Shown here one piece after another: positions 1 through 7,838 of a stretch of 14,637 nucleotides of DNA. The position numbers and the translations under genes were made by a program. This stretch comes from UBA1146 sp963854815 (GTDB lineage: Bacteria > Planctomycetota > UBA8108 > UBA1146): the NCBI GenBank assembly GCA_963854815.1, contig CAWLAN010000065.1:1-14637 (forward strand), read 5' to 3'. How positions within the stretch are numbered: the first letter of the stretch is position 1; the number at the start of each line of letters is the position of its first letter. Below the pieces are notes generated by a model. The model was not told where the DNA came from and ran no database searches. It was given only the letters and a program-made list of their open reading frames with translations.

Positions 1-2456
1 CTGCGCAGCATCCTCTTTACATCCCAACCGCTTTCGATGAAGTCGAGGGCCAGATGATCGAGCAGTTGTGGATGGGAAGGACGAACTCCCTGGGTACCGA
101 AATCCTCCGAGGTGGGAACGATCCCCTGGCCGAAGGCGATCTGCCACAGTCGGTTCACTGCAACCCGTGCTGTCAGCGGATGCTCAGGGGAGACGAGCCA
201 GCGAGCCAGGCCCAGACGATCTTTCGATGCTCCATCCGGCATCGGAGGCAAGATACCCGGAACAGCGGGCTCGACCGTTTCGCCAGCAGCATCGTAACGA
301 CCCCGTTGCAGCAAGTGCGTTGCTCTTCTGGTGGGCATTTCCTTCATCACCATGATCCTCGGCTTCGAATCGGTGAAGGCTGCCAGTGCCTTGCGAGTCG
401 TGGTCAGTTCAAAGCGAGCACTTCGGCACTCTTCATCGATGGCCAACAGCCACCAGCGATAGAGTCCCTCATCGTTGACGGCGAATTCTGAACCCGCATC
501 CACGACGTCATGAAACAGTTTTCGAACTTCCAGCGCAGAGATGGACCGGTTCAAGATGTGCATCTCGTCGACCTGCCCATTCTTGAAGCCATTGTCGCGG
601 AAACGCTCTCCGATGGCGAAGTAAGGGCCACCGCCGGTGATGGGCGATCGTAAATGGTCACGGACGATTTCGACTTCTGCCTTGTCGCCATCGATCCACA
701 ACTGAATTCCGCTAGCGCGACTCGATCCATCGTAGGAGAAGACCACATGAGTCCACTGCCCTGGTTTGATCCGATCGGTGGTGGAAACTGCGATGGCATC
801 GCCGGGCCAGAAGTGGATCAACGCAGCGCTGAGGTGACCGTCCTCGATGAGGAGCTGGTATCCCTGACTTCCGGCATCGGTCCACGCCCTCGATCGGTGC
901 AAGATCACCGCCCGCTCCATGTGGTGCTCTGGCCGGATCCACAGCGAGATGCTGAAGGGATCGTTGCGGCTATAGGCACCCAGACCATCGAACACGAGTG
1001 CATCGTCACCGGTCAACCGGATCGACTTACCGGAGACCCCTTCGCTGAGAGTGAGGCTTGCGGGAACCTTGGCGGGGTGTTCTGGATCGATGTCGTTGAT
1101 GCTCTTGGCGTCGATGATCTCGTCGAAGGAGAAGTGGCCCGCGACATCGGTGAAAATAGCGGCCGGATAGGAACCTTCTTGCTGTTGTTGCCACAGGTCA
1201 AAGGCAACGCGCCGCGATTCCTCCACCTCTTGCAGGTGTTGCTCGGCATTTTTCACCTGGGTCGAGAGTTCGGCGATGCGATCCGTGGCTGTCTGGTCGA
1301 TCAGCGCCAGCGCCGGGGTCGGCACTGCGGAGGTGAAATGAGAGTAGAGCCCGCTTTCATCGATGTTGGAGAAGAATGCAGAAAGCGCATAGAACTCTCG
1401 CTGTTTCAGCGGATCGAACTTGTGATCGTGGCAGCGAGCGCATTCGAAGGTGAGCCCGAGGAATGCAGTGGAGAAGGTCTGGGTCCGGTCGACGACGTAC
1501 TCGATGCGATACTCCTCCTCGACGCTCCCGCCTTCGTTGGTCTGCCGGTGGAGTCTTTGAAAGGCTGTGGCGAGTATCTGTCGAGGGGTCGCATCCTCCA
1601 GCATATCGCCGGCGACCTGCCAGGTGATGAACTGGTCGTGCGAGAGATTCGAGTTGAAAGCGTCGATCACCCAGTCGCGCCACTGCCACATCTGCCGGTG
1701 CACATCCGACTGGTAACCGTAACTGTCGGCGTAACGAGCGATATCGAGCCAGTGGGTGGCCATCTGTTCGCCGAAAGTCGAGGATGCCAGTAACGAGTCG
1801 ACCCACTTGTGCCACGCATCCGGCGAATCGTCGGCGAGAAAGCGGTCCAGATCCTCCAGGTCGGGGGCGAGTCCGGTCAGGATGAAGGAGGCGCGGCGCG
1901 CCAGGGTGGCTCGATTTGCATCGACGGCTGGGGCGAGGCCTGCTGATTCCAGCCGGGCAAGGACGAACCGGTCGATCGGTTGACGTGACCACTTCAAATC
2001 GAGAACCGCAGGGAGCTCCGGCGATCGTGGCGCTTTGAAAGCCCAGTGGCGATCGAAGCGGGCTCCCTGTTCGATCCACCTTCGCAGCAGTTCGATCTCC
2101 TCATCGGATACTTGCCGTTTCGATTCGGGGGGGGGCATCCGATCTTGGGCATCGATGGCAGTCAGACGCTCGATCATCAGGCTGCTGGCTGGGTCGCCGG
2201 GGACGATCGGGGCTCCGTCAGATCGCTCGGCGGTGGCGTTCTGGCGCCGATCGAGTCGCAGCTTCGCCTTTCTCGCCCGCGCATCGGGGCCGTGACAGGG
2301 GTAGCAGCGATCAGCGAGGATGGGACGGATGGAGCGGTCGTAGTCGATTTCATCCTCTGGCGGAAGGCCGCACAGGACCGAAGGCAGCAGCAATAGCAAC
2401 TGGATTGCCACCAGCGCGCTCGAGATCGGCAGGAGCGAGATCTTGACCTTCTTCAT
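1..2456 (-). CDS. PSCyt1/DUF1549/LamG/DUF1553 planctomycete cytochrome-like protein (C-terminus beyond left edge)
   Basis: I translated the reverse strand from ATG at 2456-2454 and found one open frame of 818 codons to the window edge. The N-terminus is a signal peptide (MKK, then a Leu-rich stretch at about 8-28), so the protein is probably exported. A PSCyt1-type haem c motif CYPCH lies at about 51-55, with a downstream RMPPP that could supply the Met ligand. DUF1549 covers about 150-350 and includes the conserved WLDIARYADSYG stretch and a second CxxCH (CARCHDHKFDP, near 340). A LamG/concanavalin-like domain covers about 440-650. DUF1553 begins near 740 (VAVNRLWQIAFGQGIV, then PTSEDFG) and is cut by the edge; family members are usually longer than what is seen here. 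These proteins are widespread in Planctomycetes and thought to act in periplasmic polysaccharide or redox processes, but no reaction is established. No Shine-Dalgarno sequence precedes the ATG. A DUF1501 gene often follows such genes and would lie to the left. Confidence 0.93.
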   Translation of the reverse strand, partial: MKKVKISLLPISSALVAIQLLLLLPSVLCGLPPEDEIDYDRSIRPILADRCYPCHGPDARARKAKLRLDRRQNATAERSDGAPIVPGDPASSLMIERLTAIDAQDRMPPPESKRQVSDEEIELLRRWIEQGARFDRHWAFKAPRSPELPAVLDLKWSRQPIDRFVLARLESAGLAPAVDANRATLARRASFILTGLAPDLEDLDRFLADDSPDAWHKWVDSLLASSTFGEQMATHWLDIARYADSYGYQSDVHRQMWQWRDWVIDAFNSNLSHDQFITWQVAGDMLEDATPRQILATAFQRLHRQTNEGGSVEEEYRIEYVVDRTQTFSTAFLGLTFECARCHDHKFDPLKQREFYALSAFFSNIDESGLYSHFTSAVPTPALALIDQTATDRIAELSTQVKNAEQHLQEVEESRRVAFDLWQQQQEGSYPAAIFTDVAGHFSFDEIIDAKSINDIDPEHPAKVPASLTLSEGVSGKSIRLTGDDALVFDGLGAYSRNDPFSISLWIRPEHHMERAVILHRSRAWTDAGSQGYQLLIEDGHLSAALIHFWPGDAIAVSTTDRIKPGQWTHVVFSYDGSSRASGIQLWIDGDKAEVEIVRDHLRSPITGGGPYFAIGERFRDNGFKNGQVDEMHILNRSISALEVRKLFHDVVDAGSEFAVNDEGLYRWWLLAIDEECRSARFELTTTRKALAAFTDSKPRIMVMKEMPTRRATHLLQRGRYDAAGETVEPAVPGILPPMPDGASKDRLGLARWLVSPEHPLTARVAVNRLWQIAFGQGIVPTSEDFGTQGVRPSHPQLLDHLALDFIESGWDVKRMLR
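2127..2135. repeat. 9-bp G homopolymer inside the PSCyt1 gene
   Basis: There are nine consecutive G on the + strand (C on the coding strand), encoding part of the RMPPP stretch after the haem motif. The reading frame is intact at this length. A tract of this kind is prone to slippage and to sequencing error. Confidence 0.8.
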
Positions 2457-2541
2457 GGAAGGATCGTATCACGCTCGCCGGAGAGAGGCATCGAACCAGT
2501 CGCTGGCCAGCAATGAAGCAGCAGCACCCTGTTTCGTCGAG

Positions 2542-2570
2542 TTGAGCACTAGCGAGTCGTTGTTTACCAT
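2542..2570 (+). promoter_or_regulatory. Possible sigma70-like promoter for the homocysteine methyltransferase gene
   Basis: TTGAGC at 2542-2547 and TACCAT at 2565-2570 are separated by 17 bp and each match 4 of 6 consensus positions. They lie in the 195-bp gap between two divergent genes, 81 bp before the ATG at 2652. The match is weak and planctomycete promoters are poorly defined, so this is only a candidate. Confidence 0.22.
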
Positions 2571-2651
2571 CCGGATATCGATTCCGATCAGATCTCGGAT
2601 GAGTGATTCTGGAATCGTTTCACTGGCGTTCTACGAGCGGGAGCAGTCTCG

Positions 2652-3524
2652 ATGAATGAACAATTGACGTTGCGATGCATCGATGGAGCGACCGGTTCCG
2701 AGTTGGACCGGCGCGGAGTCGATCTATCGTTGCCGCTGTGGTCGAGCCGCGCTCTGCTCGATGCTCCCGAGGTGCTGGCAGAGGTTCATCGCGATTACCT
2801 CAGCGCTGGTGCGGAGGCGATCACCGCTGCCACCTTCCGCACCCATCGTAGATCGCTGGAGAAGGCTGGACTGGGAGAACGCGCCGCAGAATTGACCCGA
2901 CAGGCGGTGGAGATCGCCATGCGGGTTCGCGATGAGGAGCGTCCGGATGCTCTGGTGCTCGGTTCCGTCGCTCCGCTCGAGGATTGCTACCGGCCGGACC
3001 TGGTGCCGGATGAAGAGACCTGTATGCGTGAACATACCGAGTTGATGGAGCACCTGGTCGCTGCAGGGGCGGACCTGATCTTGATCGAGACGATGAACCA
3101 ACTGGGCGAGGCGCGCGCTGCGGTGCAAGCCGCGCGTCGGGTGGCTCCCGGCAAGTGGATGATCAGTTTCTGTACCCGCAGTGACGGGCCGCCTGGCGTG
3201 CTGCTCAGTGGTGAGCCACTGTCAGCCATTTTGTCGGATCTGGAGGACGCACGGGCGGTCGGTGTCAACTGTGTCGCTGCCAACGCGATCGTCGATCAGG
3301 TCAGGTTGTTACGGGAAGCGCTACCGGAGACTCCCATCCTCGCCTACGGCAACATTGGCCATGCAGATGAAGATGGAAGCTGGATCTCATCGGATGCCAT
3401 CCACCCGGACGATTATGTCGGATATGCTGCCTCCTGGATCGAGGCGGGGGCGTGCATCGTCGGGGGCTGCTGTGGAACCACTCCCCAACATATTCGAGCT
3501 GTCACGAGGAACTTGTTTTGCTGA
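2652..3524 (+). CDS. Homocysteine S-methyltransferase family protein (zinc-dependent)
   Basis: This 290-residue protein has the size of a stand-alone homocysteine S-methyltransferase domain. The family forms a TIM barrel and transfers a methyl group from S-methylmethionine, SAM or a related donor to homocysteine, making methionine, or acts on other thiols and selenols. The sequence shows an N-terminal DGATGSELDRRG motif (11-22), ITAATFRTHRRSL (57-69) where the family has its substrate loop, and the three expected zinc cysteines: C207 in GVNCVAAN and C273/C274 in VGGCCGTTPQHIRA. The start is well placed, with GGGAG at 2639-2643 and 8 bases before ATG. It diverges from the PSCyt1 gene, and a 188-bp gap separates it from the GNAT-aminotransferase fusion on the same strand, so co-transcription is possible but unproven. 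The methyl donor cannot be told from sequence; there is no cobalamin or folate domain as in MetH. Confidence 0.9.
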   Translation: MNEQLTLRCIDGATGSELDRRGVDLSLPLWSSRALLDAPEVLAEVHRDYLSAGAEAITAATFRTHRRSLEKAGLGERAAELTRQAVEIAMRVRDEERPDALVLGSVAPLEDCYRPDLVPDEETCMREHTELMEHLVAAGADLILIETMNQLGEARAAVQAARRVAPGKWMISFCTRSDGPPGVLLSGEPLSAILSDLEDARAVGVNCVAANAIVDQVRLLREALPETPILAYGNIGHADEDGSWISSDAIHPDDYVGYAASWIEAGACIVGGCCGTTPQHIRAVTRNLFC

Positions 3525-3712
3525 GAAGAGTTGACGATCGAGGGGATTTCAGTCTCGAGGGACTCCCTATAGGATCTCTTGGGTAAACGGGATCCCTCAG
3601 GATGCCGCGGTGTTTTCGTCCGTAGATCACAGCAGCCTGTTGATGTCATTGCCGTGGGTGGAGAAGAACCGCGGAGTTGCACCGGGGAGCCATTTCAAGA
3701 ACGGTTCAGGAG

Positions 3713-5473
3713 ATGTCAGAGAGCGAAAAAATCGATCAGATCACCAACAACCTCGAATCTCCGTCCTCCCCTAGGGCAATTCTCAGGGAGGCCACCGAGC
3801 AGGATCGCCAGGCGATCTATCGTTCCCGCCATGACGTCTATGCAGTCGAACTGGGTCAGCACGACATCCACCCCGATGGGCTGCTGAAGAACCACCTCGA
3901 TGACTTCAATCGCTACTTCGTGGCGATCATCGATGACCAGTTGGCGGGGTACATCAGCATCACCCCGCCCGAGGGGGGGGAATATTCGCTCGACAGTTAC
4001 CTCCCCCGTCAGCAGTGGCCCTTCGACGATTCGGCAGCACTCTACGAGGTCCGATTGCTGACCGTGGTCTCCGGTCATCGAGGAACGCTGCTGGCTCCGG
4101 CACTGATGTATGCCGCCTTTCGCATGGTAGAGGCCAGTGGCGGGCAACGCATGATGGTGATCGGTATGACGGAGATCGCCTCCATCTATCGAAGCAGCGG
4201 ATTTCAAGATCATGGCATCGAATTGACCCGGGGCGCTGTGACCTTCCGGCTGATGAGTGCCACCGTGCAACAGGCACGCCAGGTGGTCGAAGACAGCCCT
4301 CAGATGCTGTCGCGGATCGAGAAGGCGGTCGATTGGCAACTGACGGTGCCACTTCGTAGACCGGCTAGTTGTTTTCATGGTGGCGGCTTCTTCAAGGATG
4401 TGGGGGAGGATTTCCAGACCCTGTCCCGTCGCCAGGAGATCATCAATGCCGACGTGCTCGATGCCTGGTTCGCACCCGCTCCGGGAGTGCTGTCGACCCT
4501 CGGCGAACACCTCGACTGGCTGGTGCGTACATCTCCTCCGACCGGCTGTGAGGGTCTTATCGAGGCGATCGCCGCTGCCCGCGGAATCCCCGCCGCCCGC
4601 ATCCTGACAGGTGCCGGCTCATCCTGTCTGATCTTCCTCGCGTTCGATCAGTGGCTCACAGCAGAGAGCCGGGTGCTGCTGCTCGATCCGACCTACGGTG
4701 AGTACTTTCATGTCTGTGAACGGGTACTTTGCTGTCAGGTAGAGCGTTTTGCACTCGAGCGAGAAGACGGTTTCCAGATCGACCATGAGGCATTGGCGCG
4801 ACGACTCGCCGGTGGTGATCTCGACCTGGTGGTGATCGTCAATCCGAACAGCCCTACCGGTCGACACCTGCCACGCCAACAACTGGAAGCACTCATCGAA
4901 ACGGCACCGGCAACCACCCGCTTCTGGATTGATGAGACCTACATCGACTACGTGGGAGAGGATCAGTCGCTGGAGAGATTCGCCGGTCACAGGGAAAATG
5001 TGGTCGTCTGCAAGTCGATGTCGAAGGTCTACGCCCTGTCGGGGGTTCGGTCGGCATATCTGTGCGCATCGCCGGTGCTACTCGAAGGGTTGCGGGCGTT
5101 GACGCCACCGTGGGCGGTCAGTCTCCCGGGCCAGGTGGCGGCGGTCAAGGCGCTCGAGGATCCGGTGTATTACCAGCAGCAATACCGGGCGACTGCTACG
5201 GCCCGGGAGCAGATGGGTCGAGATCTGCAACGATTGGGTCTGGAGGTGATCCCTGGCGTGGCCAACTTCCTGCTGACCTTCCTTCCGCAGCAGGGACCAA
5301 CCGCCAAAGAGGTGACGGAGAGTTGTCGGCAACTGGGCGTGCATCTGCGCGATGCGAGCGACATGGGCAGCCAACTGGGGCCTCATGCCCTGCGCACGGC
5401 GGTCAAGTCTCCCCAACAGAACCAGCGGATTGTTGCTGCCATCGAGAAAGCGCTGCAACTGGTCGGAGCCTGA
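3713..5473 (+). CDS. GNAT-like acyltransferase domain fused to PLP-dependent class I/II aminotransferase
   Basis: This is a 586-residue two-domain protein. Residues 21-185 look like a GNAT or autoinducer/N-acyl-amino-acid synthase fold: IYRSRHDVYAVELGQ (35-49), the core strand EVRLLTVVSGHRGTLLAPAL (112-131) and IYRSSGFQDHG (158-168). Residues 240-586 are a fold-type I aminotransferase close to histidinol-phosphate aminotransferase or threonine-phosphate decarboxylase (HisC/CobD). Visible residues include NPNSPTG (378-384), D408 and Y411 in DETYIDY, the Schiff-base K438 in KSMSKVYALSGVR, R446 and a carboxylate-binding R561 in ALRTAV. No break separates the domains, so the fusion is genuine in this assembly. 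The start is uncertain. ATG 3713 has AGGAG directly against it, too close to act as a ribosome site, and an in-frame TTG at 3677 would add 12 residues. The substrate is unknown; the fusion may transaminate and acylate the same amino compound. Confidence 0.88.
   Translation: MSESEKIDQITNNLESPSSPRAILREATEQDRQAIYRSRHDVYAVELGQHDIHPDGLLKNHLDDFNRYFVAIIDDQLAGYISITPPEGGEYSLDSYLPRQQWPFDDSAALYEVRLLTVVSGHRGTLLAPALMYAAFRMVEASGGQRMMVIGMTEIASIYRSSGFQDHGIELTRGAVTFRLMSATVQQARQVVEDSPQMLSRIEKAVDWQLTVPLRRPASCFHGGGFFKDVGEDFQTLSRRQEIINADVLDAWFAPAPGVLSTLGEHLDWLVRTSPPTGCEGLIEAIAAARGIPAARILTGAGSSCLIFLAFDQWLTAESRVLLLDPTYGEYFHVCERVLCCQVERFALEREDGFQIDHEALARRLAGGDLDLVVIVNPNSPTGRHLPRQQLEALIETAPATTRFWIDETYIDYVGEDQSLERFAGHRENVVVCKSMSKVYALSGVRSAYLCASPVLLEGLRALTPPWAVSLPGQVAAVKALEDPVYYQQQYRATATAREQMGRDLQRLGLEVIPGVANFLLTFLPQQGPTAKEVTESCRQLGVHLRDASDMGSQLGPHALRTAVKSPQQNQRIVAAIEKALQLVGA
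3973..3980. repeat. 8-bp G homopolymer inside the GNAT-aminotransferase gene
   Basis: There are eight consecutive G within the GNAT domain, encoding part of PPEGGEYS. The frame is open at this length; a one-base change would stop translation before the aminotransferase domain. Confidence 0.8.
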
Positions 5474-5479
5474 CTGGCT

Positions 5480-6025
5480 TCAACTGCGCTTTATCCGGTA
5501 CAGGATGTGGGCCCGCAACGGGTGACCCTCGACCAGCCCAGGGTGTTCGAAGTCCCCGTCAGGATCGTGCCTCATGCCGATCTTCTCCATCACCCGGCAC
5601 GAAGCGAGATTGTCAGGCACGGTGAAGGAGACGATCTCGTCGAGCTCTGCTTGCTCGAATCCGAAGCGCAGCGCTGCCAGCGCTCCCTCGGTGGCATAGC
5701 CGTGGTTCCACAATCTCGGCGCGATTCGCCAGCCGATCTCGACGCAGGGGCAGAAGGGGAGAGCAGTGCGGGGCACCGTCAGGCCGACGCAACCGATGAA
5801 GGGAGTTTTTCCGGGCAACTCGAGCGCCCACATTCCGAAGCCTTCGGTTTCGAAGTTGTCCTGGAAGTGCTCGATCATCGCATCGCTTTCGCTGCGATCG
5901 AACGGGCCGGGCATGTAACGGTTGAACTCGACATCGGCCATCATCTCGGCGAACGGCTCGCGGTCATCTTCGCACCAGCGACGTAGCAGTAGTCGTTCGG
6001 TGGTGATCGAATCGGTCCGGGACAA
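5480..6025 (-). CDS. RimJ/RimL-type GNAT family N-acetyltransferase
   Basis: This 181-residue protein is a standard single GNAT domain. It opens with ITTERLLLRRWCEDD (7-21), the usual first strand of the RimJ/RimL-like Acetyltransf_3 group. It carries WALELPGKTPFIGCVGL (66-82), then VEIGWRIAPRLWNHGYATEGALAAL (95-119), which holds the acetyl-CoA pyrophosphate-binding turn, and VPDNLASCRVMEKIGM (136-151), the conserved C-terminal motif. Members acetylate the N-terminus of ribosomal proteins, or amino acids and small amines; the substrate here is unknown. I chose the TTG at 6025-6023 because a strong GGAGAGG lies 8 bases upstream and the family homology begins right after it. The frame stays open to another TTG at 6127, which would add 34 residues unlike the family. 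The gene converges on the GNAT-aminotransferase gene with 6 bp between stop codons. Confidence 0.87.
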   Translation of the reverse strand: MSRTDSITTERLLLRRWCEDDREPFAEMMADVEFNRYMPGPFDRSESDAMIEHFQDNFETEGFGMWALELPGKTPFIGCVGLTVPRTALPFCPCVEIGWRIAPRLWNHGYATEGALAALRFGFEQAELDEIVSFTVPDNLASCRVMEKIGMRHDPDGDFEHPGLVEGHPLRAHILYRIKRS

Positions 6026-6033
6026 CGGGGCAG

Positions 6034-6040
6034 TCCTCTC
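6034..6040 (-). promoter_or_regulatory. Shine-Dalgarno sequence deciding a TTG start
   Basis: GGAGAGG on the minus strand sits 8 bases upstream of the in-frame TTG at 6025. It is the best ribosome site near this gene, and it places the start where homology to RimJ/RimL-type acetyltransferases begins. Confidence 0.6.
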
Positions 6041-6147
6041 CGAGCAGGATCCTATCGAACCCCGGACCTGTTCATCCAGGGTATTGCGAGAGGTCTCCGT
6101 CTCGAAGCGAACTGCACCGATGATCAACGTTACTGCTCTTGTGCGGG

Positions 6148-7032
6148 CTACTCCTGGGGATGGAGCCAGTTGCGAACAATGTTCTCGTCGATGTCGGGGT
6201 TGGTGAGGTAAGTGCTATCTTCGAGCGACTGCAGCAAAAGGTTGTTGTACTGCTGGTCAAGGTCAGCATCTTCCTCCAGATGGACCACACCATCGATCAG
6301 GCCGCCGAGGCGAAAATGGAGTGCATCCCGATCCCAGCTCAGTTCACTCATCTGTGTCATCAGTTGCAGTATCATGATCCAGGATCCTTTGTGACTCTCC
6401 TTCATCGAAGAAACAAGAAGACTCCTGCGTAACTCTGCCCAGTACTCCTGTGACATCGGGATTTCGCCGATCAATTCGTTTCCGTCGAGCCGGAACCAGG
6501 GTGTTCCCTGGCGAGCTGATCGGAGCATCAAGTCGATGGAGCGCTGATCGGGTTCTCCATCGCTGTCATCTTCTTTGGGCTGCTCGTCAACGAGATCCTC
6601 GATGAGGTTTCGGTTGAGTTGCTGGTTGAGAATGTCGAGAACGTGGGAGAACTGGCTGACATGGAAACGCTGCACCGCGGAGAGCCGGCCTTGCCCATCG
6701 AGATAGATGTCAGCCGAATCGAAGTACATCTGATAATTGGCCCACAACAGATCGGGTTCGCCCTCCGGATCGGTGTCCTCAAAGTCGATGCAATGGCGAC
6801 CGTATCCGAAATAGAGGCTACGTTTTCCCTCGAGACAGGCGATGATGGTCTCGGTGGCATCAGGGATTGCCTTGTCCTTGACGGTGAAGATTCCTTCGTT
6901 GATGCAAACACCCTCGAGGGTGTCGGTGCGAGGGTCGTATTTGAGACTCAACGCCGACTTGTCGATCCTCACATCACAGCCGACCAATAAGAGCATCAGC
7001 AGTGCAAGCGGCACCAGGATTCGCGTTCTCAT
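6148..7032 (-). CDS. Putative lipoprotein of unknown function
   Basis: I do not recognise this 294-residue protein. It starts with a classic lipoprotein signal: MRTR, a hydrophobic run at 5-17 and the lipobox LLVGC, so Cys19 would be lipidated and the protein anchored to a membrane. The mature part is acidic and soluble-looking, with no transmembrane segment and with three further cysteines (43, 66, 81) in its N-terminal third. An acidic linker lies at about 149-163 (DEQPKEDDSDGEPDQ). The C-terminal half is helical, with WFRLDGNELIGEIPMSQEYW and LHFRLGGLIDGVVHL stretches that look like a repeated beta-hairpin-like element. The ATG at 7032 is preceded by GAAGGG about 9 bases upstream. The gene diverges from the sigma factor/kinase operon across roughly 68 bp, so the two may share a control region. 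A role in envelope sensing or as a target of that sigma factor is inference only. Confidence 0.82.
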   Translation of the reverse strand: MRTRILVPLALLMLLLVGCDVRIDKSALSLKYDPRTDTLEGVCINEGIFTVKDKAIPDATETIIACLEGKRSLYFGYGRHCIDFEDTDPEGEPDLLWANYQMYFDSADIYLDGQGRLSAVQRFHVSQFSHVLDILNQQLNRNLIEDLVDEQPKEDDSDGEPDQRSIDLMLRSARQGTPWFRLDGNELIGEIPMSQEYWAELRRSLLVSSMKESHKGSWIMILQLMTQMSELSWDRDALHFRLGGLIDGVVHLEEDADLDQQYNNLLLQSLEDSTYLTNPDIDENIVRNWLHPQE

Positions 7033-7100
7033 GACTCATTTCCCTTCTTCTTGCTCAAGGAGCAGACCTGGCGGGGCTGCCGAGGTGGTCCTCTACCTCG

Positions 7101-7835
7101 ATGAGGGGATTTTTCGGGGCTACCGAACGGGGTTTTCTGAAAATGGACAGCCGCTGTCCTATCTGGTTAGATGACAAGGAGATGCGAGAAAATCCACAAG
7201 ACACATCCGAGTATCTGAGGCGCTGGAGAGACGGCGATGGCGACGCCCTCGATGCGCTCCTTCGCCACATCATGCCGTGGATCGAGCAGCGCGTGCGCAG
7301 GCGGCTCGGCCAGCAACTGCGGGCGCGCGAGGAGACCCAGGATCTGGTCCAGCAGACGCTGATCGATTTCCTCCAGTACGCTCCCCGGGTCGTCATCGAC
7401 GATGGCCAGCATCTTCGCGCACTGCTGGGGCGCATCGTCGAGAATGCGATCCGTGGCCGTCACGATCATCACAGCGCCCAGTTGCGTGCGATGGGGCGTG
7501 AGGAACGCTGGCCAGGTGACAGTCGACACGAACCGCAGCGCCCGCAGGAGAGCCGCGATCGGCCCAGTTTCGCCGCTCAGTTCGATGAGCAGGCGGCGCT
7601 GGTTCATCTCGGTCTCGAGTTGCTCGATGATGAAAGCCACGACATCATCTCGCGCCGATTGTGGTCGAAAGAATCGTTCGAACAGATCGGTGCCGCTCTG
7701 AGCATATCCGCAGACGCATGCCGGATGCGTTTTCACCGGGCGGTGGCGCGTCTGTCGGGTTGTGTGGACAAGGTTCGCCGCGGTGAGATCGGCCAACTGC
7801 TGGAGGATGCGGATGAGCAAGAAGAGGAAGCGTAG
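7101..7835 (+). CDS. ECF-type RNA polymerase sigma factor
   Basis: This 244-residue protein has two sigma regions and no region 1 or 3, as in ECF factors. Region 2 spans about 34-120 and includes REETQDLVQQTLIDFLQY (76-93), the helix that contacts core polymerase and the -10 element. A variable linker at 121-160 is rich in Arg, Gln and Pro. Region 4 spans 162-222, with HDIISRRLWSKESFEQIGAALSISADACRMRFHRAVARL giving the helix-turn-helix for the -35 element. The C-terminus is acidic (LEDADEQEEEA). The start is unsettled: ATG 7101 has GAGGTGG 12 bases upstream, and ATG 7143 or ATG 7182 would remove 14 or 27 residues that lie outside the sigma homology. The stop is 3 bp before the kinase gene, implying co-transcription and probably translational coupling. 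In Planctomycetes such pairs suggest control of the sigma factor by phosphorylation rather than by a classical anti-sigma factor. No anti-sigma gene is visible here. Confidence 0.9.
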   Translation: MRGFFGATERGFLKMDSRCPIWLDDKEMRENPQDTSEYLRRWRDGDGDALDALLRHIMPWIEQRVRRRLGQQLRAREETQDLVQQTLIDFLQYAPRVVIDDGQHLRALLGRIVENAIRGRHDHHSAQLRAMGREERWPGDSRHEPQRPQESRDRPSFAAQFDEQAALVHLGLELLDDESHDIISRRLWSKESFEQIGAALSISADACRMRFHRAVARLSGCVDKVRRGEIGQLLEDADEQEEEA

Positions 7836-7838
7836 AAG

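Noticed and set aside
654..1793. A 379-codon open frame on the + strand
   Set aside because: It lies opposite the PSCyt1/DUF1549/LamG gene, whose minus-strand translation has clear haem and DUF motifs across the same bases. The plus translation has no recognisable domain.
2457..2651. Possible small gene in the divergent gap
   Set aside because: The only open frames here begin inside the PSCyt1 gene and run to the methyltransferase start without a ribosome site or domain; the gap is better read as a control region.
3677..3712. TTG start giving a 12-residue longer GNAT-aminotransferase
   Set aside because: The added residues are not conserved-looking and no well-spaced ribosome site supports the TTG. 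ATG 3713 is preferred, though not proven.
3716..4510. A 264-codon open frame on the - strand
   Set aside because: It is antisense to the GNAT and linker part of the fusion gene and has no domain signal.
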